In this document: positions 35,284 through 45,604 of the stretch, piece after piece
Numbering within the stretch: position 1 is the first letter of the stretch
Layout: the number at the start of each line of letters is the position of its first letter
Source of the DNA: Arenicola marina
Taxonomy: Eukaryota; Annelida; Polychaeta; Arenicolidae
Length of the DNA: 64,000 nucleotides
Direction of reading: 5' to 3'
Assembly (NCBI GenBank): GCA_964019135.1
Contig: OZ025248.1
Coordinates: forward strand, 15,879,574 to 15,943,573
Position numbers and translations under genes: made by a program
The notes under the pieces: generated by a model
Seen by the model: only the letters and a program-made list of their open reading frames with translations
The model's database searches: none
What the model was told of the DNA's origin: nothing

Positions 35284-36011
35284 TTTCGAAAATATGCAAT
35301 CGGGTTATCCCCGACCTGGTGTCACAATGGACCGCAGTTCAGTGAGTGCAAGAAGTAAATTGAACGTATATTAAGGTAAATGCGGAATAATGATACTTAC
35401 AGTTGTAATTACGGTCAAGTTGTTTGGTGCTGGCTGTTGGCAAATACTGTCATTGACGGGGCGAGCGGGAAGCAATTACGTCGTGGGATGTCTTGTTAAG
35501 GCGGAAGGCGGGCGCGGACGGGGTGGGAGGCTACATTATTCAACAGAGGCTAAGATCTTACTTGCACATTCAGACGGGTGTGGAGGGTAGGGGGAGGGGG
35601 GGGGGGGGTGAACGGGAGCGGGAGGCGCTCTAGGCCAATGATAATGATTGTGGTTGTTACTGAGCTGCTGGAGGGGGGGGGGTGTAGGACTGGGGACGAG
35701 AGGCCAATGCTTGTGCTTGTTTCGTTGCCTGCTGGCTGAGGTGGGAGAAGGGGAGAGGTCTTTGGAATATATCCTAGTCTAGTCACGAAGGTGGCTGTCT
35801 GTCTATATAGCCAGTATAACGCTGTGTCCGATGACAGTCAGACAAGAATATATTTTTATCCAAGTTGTATACTGCAATATTTTTTATTTAATGCGATGAC
35901 TCACCATGGATTTACGCCCGAGGGTTTACTTGCTGCTTAATTGTCATTGGCTTGCTGTCAAACAAAAGGTGGACTAATTACTGATGCCTGTAGTCGCGTT
36001 GAGCTTTATTT
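35284..36011. other. Noncoding stretch with G-run tracts
   Basis: Contains G runs at 35597-35608 and 35673-35682. No gene recognised. Confidence 0.45.
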
Positions 36012-36255
36012 GTAAAGTTAAACGAGACTTACCTGTAAGGTGAAGTTTGACTGTATTTCCACCGAGCTATATAAACACTTACGGATAACGTGAGATGACG
36101 TAGCGGTCACGTGATTCAGTCTTCAGAGCGGAATTAATACATGAACCCTATGTTTGGGTGGGTCGAAGGGTGGGCACGTTATCCCTAAGTGTTTATATAG
36201 CTCGGTGGAATTACAGTCAAACTTCACCTTACAGGTAAGTCTCGTTTAACTTTAC
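36012..36255. mobile_element. Foldback/MITE element with ~81-bp arms
   Basis: The left arm 36012-36092 and right arm 36175-36255 are complementary at all but about two positions. Arms start GTAAAGTTAAACGAGACTTA and contain CACCGAGCTATATAAACACT. The ~82-bp centre holds TGACGTAGCGGTCACGTGAT and GAATTAATACATGA, which match the two subterminal regions of the 4.7 kb element at 36257-40976. Each arm contains CAGGTAAGT pointing outward (+ strand at about 36232, - strand at about 36035). Confidence 0.9.
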
Positions 36256-36989
36256 AATTCCACCTCGCTATAACACTTAGGGATTCCGTGAGACTTTAGA
36301 GTCATGTATTAATTTCAAGGACGCAGCTTTGAAACCAATTAATGAAACACTCCAGGCTGCATAGATACAGCATATACATGTACACATGAAACTCATCTAC
36401 TTCCGGTAGGATGGCGGAAGCAACGCGTCACTAAACGATATGTCTACAACGGGACCTCAAAAAAGTGTTTGCATTGGACCACCCAATGGGCATTGGCCGG
36501 ACTAACTGGCACTCTAGCGGCATTGGCGACCGAGCACAAGGCTCATCAGATACTATGCCGTGCAAAGATCTGTGTTAACGATGCCAGAGGCACATAGCCT
36601 ATATGTCTACTACCCTATATGCCTGTGCCACTGAATCCAGATTCATACGGTGCAGCCGTAGGAATCCAGATTCATACGGTGCAGCCGTCTGACACCGTAT
36701 TCTATCTACGCCTTGTGACAAAGCAGACAATCATTGTTGAAAATTCAATATCTTACAAACGACAAATGTGACATTCACATATGTAGTGACAAATTTATGT
36801 GTATACATTGGAAACTCCAATTAAGACAAATTCTGCCGACCTAGCTAAACCTGTACATATTCATAGAATCGGGACCACTGTAAATCATTCCAAACATCCA
36901 CAGCCGCCATGTTGTTAGCCTGGCTGTGTCGACACAGCGGGCTCGTAGCTAACATAAATTACTTATAGTAGCGGCATTCGACCGCACCA

Positions 36990-39350
36990 ATACTAATGGA
37001 GTGCAGACTTGTCTGGGAAAACCCCGGAATACAAGCCCTAAGCGAAGTCTCCTGTCACATTACCCTTTGATGTAAACCGCATGTCTGCCTGGTTTTGAGG
37101 TCTTCCGCAAGTCACCATCAATACTTAATCTGTACACAGGAAACCGTGAATGTGACACTCGTCAAATCCATGCGATGGAAAACTTGCCCTATCTGCATGG
37201 CCAGAGAACAATGCAACATAGTCACAAGTGTACAGGTATGACCTTTCAGGGCAGATCAGGCCTCTTGGCAAAAAACCTTTCAAAAGCGGTTAACTGAATT
37301 ATGCCAACGCCGACGTGGCTGTATTAATAAAACTATAATCCAGACATTGGTCAAACAGAGGTGACAGGAAGAAAATGCAATTCATATAAATGATAATGCC
37401 TTATAAATAGTGCATCATAAATTCAGTGAATGAAGTTGCCATGCAATGGCTTCAATGAGCACCCTGGATTGTTTGTCAGCGTCAACATTAACCCTGCCTA
37501 GGATATGGCCAGCAGACACCCAAATATGCCGGCCGGCACTGCAGCCAAATATATGGGGTCCATATGGGGAATTTACACTTGATTCCTCCAATGTGCACGA
37601 ATATGAACGTTTATCTAGTCTCTTCGCCAGCCTAGCAGGACGAAAACAAGCCTTCAGTGTAAAATACTTCATATCTGGCAATAGATCGATACAGGCTGAT
37701 AATCATTCATGGGCGTCCCTGTTGCTTTTATCCAATCATGTGGCGAAAAAAGGTTTTCCACGTGCATTATGTCCAAGAAACATATCCGACAAACTAACCA
37801 TCATGTCGCTTTCTTGTCACTTTAAGACATGAGTAATTTTCACTTGTACCTACCATCAGCTTTGATCGTCAATTCCATGCTCACTATTTAGGAAAATTGA
37901 TTAAAGCGTGGATGGGGCTTAGTGCCGGAGTATGGATCTGGCTATCGCTCGTAGGCAGACCGGAAATCCCCGGTTGAGGGTTTGGCCACATGGACCACCC
38001 TATCCGAGCGTGGAGCTGTCATTGGGAGCAGTTTTATTTGGTTGTCCATAGAAGATTGCTCTGGACACACTATGATCATTGTCTACACCATTGCAACAAT
38101 GTGATAGTGTCCACAGACAGTGGTATCATCTTTGCATCGAAGTTCACGGCATTTTGCCGTAGAAACCGGTTTTGTCTAATTTTAGGTGTAGATCAATCCC
38201 AATTCAACTGCTGGTGTGCTCAAAAAGGTACGCCTGTGATAGCTTCCTTATTATATGGGGCTATGTGCCTGATTTAAAGGAATTGGGGAGATACTGCATC
38301 GTCACTGAGCAGCTTTTTTGTATGAATACAAAGGCCTATGCCTATTAATGAAACTGCCCTGTGCCATGTATTTTGGTGCCACGGTTGGCGTATATGATGC
38401 ACATCCCTCTCTCCTGATGGCTCCTCCTACAACTTTTTGCGGCCTTGTCTGGGGAGGGGGGAGCTCCCTGGCGTTTTGGTTAGCGCACTAGACCAGAGAT
38501 AAGGAGGTCATGGGTTCGAAACCGAGCCCGGACACCTAATTTGGGGCATATTTTGCCGTGTCATACTTTCTTCATCCTTCATCGTCCCGGGAGGTTCCTT
38601 GGCCCAAGTTAGCCTTCATGTGCACAACAACGGCCTAAAACACCTATATTTCATTTGGGCCTCGTCTGGTGTCAGTTGAACGGTCATGTTTATGGAATGC
38701 CGTATGAAACCTAGAAATTGTATGATTGGTGAGAGATCCAACACCGAGTTATCGAGGTGTCGCGTAAAGCATAAGCAATTCAGAAGACTCATTGTGTCTC
38801 GCACAATGATGAAACAATCTGCACACAAATCTGACTGCAGCAGTCCTGAATATAAGCCATGTTGGTATAACACCTATTTCCGTACTTGTTTTACTGGTTT
38901 TAATAGGTGGGTGAATACTCGAGGAGTTGATGACAATCCATTGGCTAAACAAAGGGATTTGAACAACTGTCGCTTCCACACAAATCTGAGGAAATTCTTT
39001 CTTGGTTTCTTTCACTTTCACAGAATATTATGCCTCTTTCAAATTCACTGATGCAAATAAACAATTGCGCTTCAGTAATGTAACCAATTTCGAAGTAACC
39101 ATTCAACAATTTCAGATTCCAGATCACACATACCTGAACATTGTGTTTTGGTCTCATGAAATTATACGAAATAAGTTCACCATCACTCTGTGCACACTTT
39201 GCAAACACACATTTGTGTACAATGTGTGATATTGTCTCATCCATGAGACTATTCGCGAAATGTTTACAGCCAATGGACTTGGAAAGCCAGTGTGGAACAG
39301 AGATAACTTTGAATACAATACTGTAACCAGATACAGTATCTGTGATTCAC
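36990..39350 (-). pseudogene. DIRS-like (tyrosine-recombinase) retrotransposon remnant: RT, RNase H, recombinase
   Basis: Read on the - strand. RT region: FMRPKHNVQVCVIWNLKLLN (about 39150) and IQFLGFIRHSINMTVQLTPD (about 38700-38650), the latter resembling the DIRS RT 'LGF-x-MTV-LT' block. A linker NFDAKMIPLS near 38140. RNase H end: AGRHIWVSAGHILGRVNVDA (about 37530) followed by DKQSR and AWQLH, matching the 'ISAAHIPG-N-ADxxSR' signature. Recombinase: FHRMDLTSVTFTVSCVQIKY (about 37160) and, one frame over, DLRKTSKPGRHAVYIKG (about 37090), matching the 'DxLKTSRPG' block of DIRS recombinases. Order RT, RNase H, YR is correct for the group. Several stops and frameshifts make it nonfunctional. 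Confidence 0.75.
38466..38665 (+). mobile_element. tRNA-derived SINE-like element
   Basis: An A-box-like TTGGTTAGCGCACTAGA (38477) and a B-box-like GGGTTCGAAACCG (38512) sit about 35 nt apart, after GGGAGCTCCCTGGCG. A non-tRNA tail follows. It lies inside the DIRS-bearing interval, interrupting its RT/RNase H sequence. It could be a decayed tRNA pseudogene, but the long tail favours a SINE. Confidence 0.55.
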
Positions 39351-40976
39351 TTATCCAAGGAAGGTACTGCCGAATGATCCTTAAAGTTACTAATTTTGTT
39401 ACTAATCACGAGTTTTGTTGGGGATTCCTGTCCTTCCACCCATCCGGGCGATGCATGCCTTTGCCTAAACTGCCTTCTGCGATCAGCATATTCATGTTGG
39501 TGATGACAGGGCCAGGGCTTTCATAATGAAGCTTTAGCAGCGCTGCATCTGTAAATCCGGAGCCCGGCTATGTGACCGCAGTGAGCTGCATATTTCAGGG
39601 TTGACCATGGGCACAACCATAGCCTCGCCGTTCTTCGGCTGCAAGTATTTTCTCTAAGATACTTAATTTGGTCCCCTGGAGCCCTTTTTAAAAAAAGCGG
39701 AATTAAACAATTGGCGCCAATTTGGATTCCACAGAAAGGCCGACACTTCGCCTCAGACGGAGGTAATTGTGCCCCGCTAGGAACGCCCCCGAGGGACTCC
39801 CCTAAGTATGTCAGGGAATAATTGACGTGCGTTCGCAAACACCGTCTAGGTGGGCAGATATCCATGTCTGTACATGTCTCCCAACAATTCACTAAAGCCA
39901 TCCCCACAGCTATACTGCTAGTGTGTGTGGGGGGGGGGGGGGCTTCACCCTCACTACCAGAGGCAGGCAAGTCATCCTCCGACTCACTACATCAGCGTCG
40001 GTCTCACGGTGACACATCATGTACGACGCTGTAATTGCTTGGGTTCCTGGACAGGCCCGCCATTTCATGTCATAGATTCACTGAGCAGCTGTATTTGTAT
40101 GGTTTTGTTGCTTTATGAACCCTGCAAAACACTGGGAATGTCAGGCAGCTCACTGACAGTGTTTATGTTTACATCCGTGCGACATCCGCGCCCAGCGCGT
40201 CACAGGTCCCGCGGAATTTCCCTGGGAATCCTCGCGGGATATCCCCACTGTAGCCTCGTTTTCTCCTGAGCAACTCGGGAGCAATGGTTGCCGGACCGTT
40301 GAGCCCAAAGGGTCGTCAATATTGTCCCAATGTTTGTTTGTCACTTCCCTATTTTCCGTCATAAGCGCACATGCCGCAATGCAGATCGTATACCTTAAGC
40401 CAAAACAAAGCTGCAAATCCATCGTCTTTCGCAGACGGGCGGAGACCAAACATTGACCTTTTTTCCGTTTCACCCGGCCTGATGCCGTACAGAGCGAACA
40501 CTGGCGGTGTCGCTCCCGGCCTGATCCTGAATAGAGCGAACACGGGCGGCGTCCCCCGTGCTATTATTAGCCCTTGTACAGTAAGCAACCGGTGTTTGCC
40601 GTTCCAGACAGCCTGGAATGCCAGACAGGACTGTCACACAGAGCGCACGCAACCTGAGCTGGCAGCGCACTGCCGCTATATCTCTGTGGGGCCCTGCACC
40701 CGAGAACATTCCCAAGGGGAAACGCCCCAAGGTTTCTCAGTGACAATATGACGTGCGTTCGCAAACGCCGTCGACGGGACTTATGTATTTCAATGTCTAT
40801 ATGACATAACGAGTAATACCGCAGTATTCTCCAGCCCATCTGATAAGTAAAAATTGAACTTTGAAATGTAGGTTGTATAAAGCGTCCACTTCTGATCCTG
40901 AACACGCTTTACGTTCTGAATCACGTGACCGCTACGTCATCTCACGGAATCCCTAAGTGTTATAGCGAGGTGGAAT

Positions 40977-41124
40977 CAGTAATGGATGGAACTGTAGCAG
41001 TAAAGAGAGCGGCTAAATGTATGCTGAGTATACTGAGTATTGTCCTTCAGGACAACTGACTGTTGGGTTGGTAGAGATTTTTTTATATCCCGGGGATCGC
41101 GCAGTTGCAGGTTGCGCTGAATGG
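40977..41124. other. Spacer between the TIR element and the RT scrap
   Basis: No feature recognised. Confidence 0.4.
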
Positions 41125-41128
41125 GACT

Positions 41129-41285
41129 TCCGAAAAGGGCACTTATGCTCTCATGAAAACTGTTAGCTTCTCTGAGAAGAAAAATTAGAATGCATTCCTA
41201 CTGCTACTTGATGCATCTAAAGCTTTCGATAAAGTAAATTATGTCAAATTATTTCAACTTTTTGGTATGGCGATGACCTCACCCT
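41129..41285 (+). pseudogene. Non-LTR retrotransposon reverse-transcriptase fragment
   Basis: Translation from 41141 gives TYALMKTVSF, a stop, then AFLLLLDASKAFDKVNYVKL, which contains RT motif A (LDASKAFDKV). Only about 45 codons are recognisable and one stop lies within. The downstream sequence no longer aligns with RT motifs B or C. A dead scrap of an endonuclease/RT element. Confidence 0.75.
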
Positions 41286-42555
41286 GGTGGCTCCTAGTAT
41301 ATTTGCACGCTGAGAAATGAGCCAGATAGTCTTACCCACCTTTGTACAAAATGATATGTGCTCACTCAACCTATTGGTACAAAGCTGCTTATAGGCAGTG
41401 TGGAACTGAATGAAGAATATTTGGGATTGGAGGACAGTCTCTGTCCAATGCGGTTACAACTGTAATTGGGGGACACTTGTAACAAACATTAAACAATATA
41501 GTCCTTCTCTTGGGGTGTTGCTAAAGTGCTATGACTGGCGTTATGTAAACATATGGAACAATGCTGGATTATTTCATGAACAAACATCAAACGTCATATA
41601 GAGTTAATTTGATTGCGTAACAGTCATTGTCTTTCGTTATTTACAAACATCAAACCTCATATATAGTTAATTTGGTTGAGTTTGTCAGTTGCAATTAATA
41701 GTTGGAGATACTGTAAAAATGTTGATATAAGCCAGTGGTATAATGCTGGTAGGCATCATTTGAAATGGAGAGTTGCATATCACTATATTGCCAAAAGAGG
41801 CTGCTGTCCTGTCGTCCTTTCCTTTGCTGAAATGTTCCGGGTTTTATATTGGCAGCAACACACATACAATCATAGGGCCTACATGCATCCAATGCTGAAA
41901 CCACATAGTGTGATAACAACACTAACTCCAGTGCAGTCATCAACAGCCAGACCAAAAACAGACATAAGTCTACCTACCCGTCTGAGCGTGCAGGCGTCTG
42001 ATTGTGCAGCTGCGCCCTCAGACGGGGAAGAACTTAGCCCCTTACATTATTTGCGACCGGCCGCAACGCAAAGGCTCGCTCTCCCTGCAGAGCTTACGTT
42101 TCGCTTACGCCATAGTCCCTCGGTTATGTGACGAACGAGCGCTCTCTGCTGGCAGAGTGGCAAAGGCTATGAGGAGGCGGCGGGTCGCTTCAGTAACACG
42201 AGGAATCGATTCACACTCAGGTTGGAGGAAGTGGGGTGGGGCGGGGGGGGGGGGGGGGTGGTCGCCACAGAAGGCAACGAAGGGCGAAAATCCGGTTATG
42301 TTTAGGAGACGGCGCGTTTCGATTTGATTTATTGGACCGTATGGCTTACTTTTATCTGATTGAGTTTGACGCGCCGCTGTGACGTCACGACCTTTGTCTC
42401 GTTGTTGGTCACGTGAGACCCGATGTGAGCGTCCGGTCTAAAGTACGTGATAGTATGCTAACGAGTAGCACTATATGTGCTACATGACTTCACAGTGATA
42501 GATGCTATCCAGGCGTAGGAACGTAAATCCTTAGCCAGTCCTTAACGGCTGCCTA
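41286..42555. other. Noncoding stretch with a 65-bp near-duplication
   Basis: ACAAACATCAAACGTCATAT (41581) recurs as ACAAACATCAAACCTCATAT (41643), each followed by an AGTTAATTTGRTTG block. A 151-codon open frame at 41676-42131 shows no known domain. A TGTGACGTCACGACCTTTGT block at 42379 resembles the start of the dispersed repeat at 14.8 and 57.28 kb. A G run lies at 42240-42258. Confidence 0.4.
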
Positions 42556-42560
42556 TTCTA

Positions 42561-42910
42561 AAGCCCCGTCCAGACGATAGGTTTTGCCTATAGGCCTGTC
42601 CCATAGGTTTTTCCTTTAGGTTTTTTGACAAATGAGACATCGCTGTCCACACGGCGAGATAATCCTTTATTTCTTTATTGCCAAATCACATCCGACCGTT
42701 TCTATCACGTGACAGAAAGACACGCACTGATTGGCCAGTGATGTTATGACCTAGCGAAATAGAGCATGCATGCTCTATTCCACCCGACAAGACCGGTCAC
42801 AAAATCACCTGTCGGTTTGTCCCAGCCCCGGTCCAGACGGTAAGATTTGCTATAGGTCATGACTCATAGGCGTGACCTATAGGTAAAATCGTGTCGTCTG
42901 GACGGGGCTT
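42561..42910. mobile_element. MITE(s) with AAGCCCCGTCCAGACGA termini
   Basis: 17-bp terminal inverted repeats: AAGCCCCGTCCAGACGA at 42561-42577 and its reverse complement at 42894-42910. A further left-type terminus (AGCCCCGGTCCAGACGG, 42824) pairs with the same right end to form a compact ~85-bp palindrome with CTATAGGTCA and TGACCTATAG arms. The structure is therefore either one 350-bp element with a repeated subterminus or a small element nested at its end. No ORF. Confidence 0.75.
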
Positions 42911-45470
42911 AGCGCTTCAGCCGGAGGTTTCAAGCCCCAAGCCACCAACCTCCGGTATGAAGCTGGCGCCTGAAGCGGGGTAGGCCGCTGCAGGCCTCAC
43001 ATCTTGGCGACGCTGTACTATCGATCCACAGCTCTCCCTCTCCTGTCGAATCGACTTCCGTCTTCGGGATCTATGCATGCCACACTTCTCGTCCCGCCCA
43101 CTAATGAATGTGGATCACACAATGTTGGCCTGGGTTTTTTTTCTTGGCTTTTATATCTATTGGTTTAAGCTTAATGAGAGGCCCGGAACTATTTTTTTGA
43201 TCAAATGATCAGGGGATTTATAGATGCAGTATTGTGATGACGTCACGTGGGTGTCAATACCTAGTGTCGCCTTTTACGGCCAGGTTAAAGAGTCCCGATC
43301 GGCACACTCTGGTCGGTAAGACGTCCTCAAGACGACGTTTCCAGACGTCGGTAACCAGCATTCCGAGTTTTCAGTAAGATGTAAAATATGTCTTCAGTAA
43401 GACGTCAAAAACGCTGATCTATGCCTACCTAAGTGACAGCTAGTTACCACACAAAATAATCTTGCATTGAATTAATGTCAAGATGCTAATTATATAAGTA
43501 GAACAAAGAAGGCAAAAAATATATCAGAGATACATTCAGGATTTAATATGAGAATTGATGACAGCTACAGGGACACAATGGCGAGATATATCCTAACCAC
43601 CCAAAATTGGAACAGAGAACCCCCAAAATGGTGTCGTCCGTAACAGAAAATGTGACAATCATTGACTTCAGTTTGGCACTCAGTATGCCTCTGACATCAT
43701 GTCTGGCTCCTCGACGTTAATCCCCGAACTTGATATGCATGTATAAAACAAATACTGGCCTTCTCTTATCAGAGTCACTCTTGTCTTTGTCGTCAGAGTG
43801 CCGTGAGTCTGTGCCGCGTCAATCTGCATGCGTACGTGGATAGCTTTTTCGCACCCGTTTAGTAAATTGACTCGTATTCAAATAGGTCGCGATCACCTCT
43901 TAATATTAAATTCTTAAAAGTCGTTTCCATACAGGTAGTACTTTGTCTCAAACAAAAGTGCTTCCGTATATTGGATTCTCCTATAATTAATAAATAAAAG
44001 ATAAATCTGGCCAATATTATAAACAAGACGTCAGTGCATGGCAGTGACTTGTGGATGTAACATGGCAGGAACCCTGCGGCCGGTGGACCGCTGGGCTGGC
44101 ATATTGGCATGTAGAATTCTATTGTGGAATTGTGCTTCAAGCCATTAGTTTTATTTGTCATGTACTGATTAAAGGTTTTATTATTTTAGACTAGACTTTT
44201 AGGATAGTGACTAAAGCATTCCATCAGGCTGTCTATGTTGATAACTAATAAATCATATGACAATCGATTATTTTCTTGTTGAATTTCAATTTTACCTTAC
44301 TAGAAACTGGTTGTCGGAATGTTTAGAAAATATTTTCTGACAACAAACATACGTTTTCACGTGGTCCTAACGTTGGGACCAACGTTATCGCAACAACATA
44401 AATGACGTTGTGTCGACGTTGTCATGAGGTTAACCTGGCTGGTATTCCGTTCATACTAAGCGGGTACCCTTCTATGCCCAACGGATTTCATAGCCCCCCT
44501 ACCGCACGCTAGACCTGGGATACACACTCCTCTTACCCACGGCAGTTGGCATCCATATAGTCAATATAGTCACAATCGACAAATTGACAAATTAGTACAC
44601 CTGAATTAGGAATCAACTGGATGAATTCAGATATAATCCTATATCCCGTGCTCGAGCTCGATCAAACTAGGACGTACGTGGGACGGGTGACTAACACCAC
44701 ATTGCGACGAAGCTCAATTGGTCTTGACTTGGCGCCCAGGGGGTCTTCGAACGACCGACCAGTAGGAGACGTCTTCACGACGTGGGGTGCCCACTGCGGC
44801 AGTATGTACCTATTTTAGTCGCGGTCCACTCACAATAACAAGATTGCTGCCAGCTTTCTTCTAGCTCCTTGAAGGAATACCTTTTGTGGACCTCCCCACT
44901 ATTTGCAAGACTTTCGAAGAGCTTACCACTCAAACTGCGCCCCCCCCCTCCCCCCCCCCGCCCCCCGTGGCTGCGCAGTTGCGCATGTTGCAAACAACAT
45001 ACTTAGCGGCAGACCTTTTACTTGGGTCTCCTCTCTCCGCTCCCATTAGCGGGGTGGGAGGGGTGGGATTTTTTTTTGGGGCGGGGGGGGGGGGGAGGGG
45101 GGCAGGCAACCCACCGGGTAGAGTACGCCGTGTGTGGGTAGTTGGGGGAGAGTGGGGTTATCGGAGCGGCTTCTAGGAAGGGACTATGGGGGGCTAATCA
45201 GGGACCATTTACCAACATACACAATCAGATCGTTTCAGACACTATTGCTGGTATCTGAAAAAGAAGAAAAGTGAATGGTGCCGAAACGTGACTTCCGTCT
45301 CGTTTGCAATGCCACTTCCCCCTTTGTGGAACCTCTCAGACTGTTTGACGAGAGTACTTATACAGCAGTACTCCCTCTATCTGACCCGCATGGTAATCCA
45401 ACTTTGCTTGCTTAGCCCCAAAAAAACACCTTGATATGCAATCGATATAATATGAAATTTGAATGAAACA
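42911..45470. other. Noncoding stretch, 42.9-45.5 kb
   Basis: No gene recognised. A short palindrome TAACGTTGGGACCAACGTTA lies at 44368-44387. C-rich (44939-44966) and G-rich (45079-45102) homopolymer tracts flank about 44.9-45.1 kb and are potential sequencing-error sites. Confidence 0.45.
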
Positions 45471-45604
45471 GGGAATTGCTTCCGTCGAATTTACCATGAA
45501 AGGAGTCTGGATGGAGTTACAGTTGCGTAAGTACGCCCACGACTACCACGATGAGATGTCAACGGCTGTACTTCCGGTTGAATGGGTGCGTTGGCATCGG
45601 CGTC

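Larger units (their letters stand above)
36257..40976 (-). mobile_element. 4.7-kb interval with perfect 36-bp inverted termini, containing DIRS-like sequence
   Basis: 36257-36292 (ATTCCACCTCGCTATAACAC, then TTAGGGATTCCGTGAG) is the exact reverse complement of 40941-40976. Inside the 40.9 kb terminus is ATGACGTAGCGGTCACGTGA, and inside the 36.3 kb terminus is AATTAATACATGAC (read on -). Both recur, joined, in the adjacent hairpin at 36012-36255, so the hairpin looks like an internally deleted relative. The interior carries decayed tyrosine-recombinase retroelement sequence on the - strand. The termini may be the retroelement's own inverted repeats, or a DNA element into which it inserted. No target duplication was recognised. 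Confidence 0.75.

Noticed and set aside
38466-38545. Functional tRNA gene
   Set aside because: A- and B-box-like motifs are present, but no convincing cloverleaf pairing or acceptor stem, and a SINE-like tail follows.
41676-42131. 151-codon open frame
   Set aside because: No recognised domain, follows a dead RT scrap, and is overlapped by an opposing frame.
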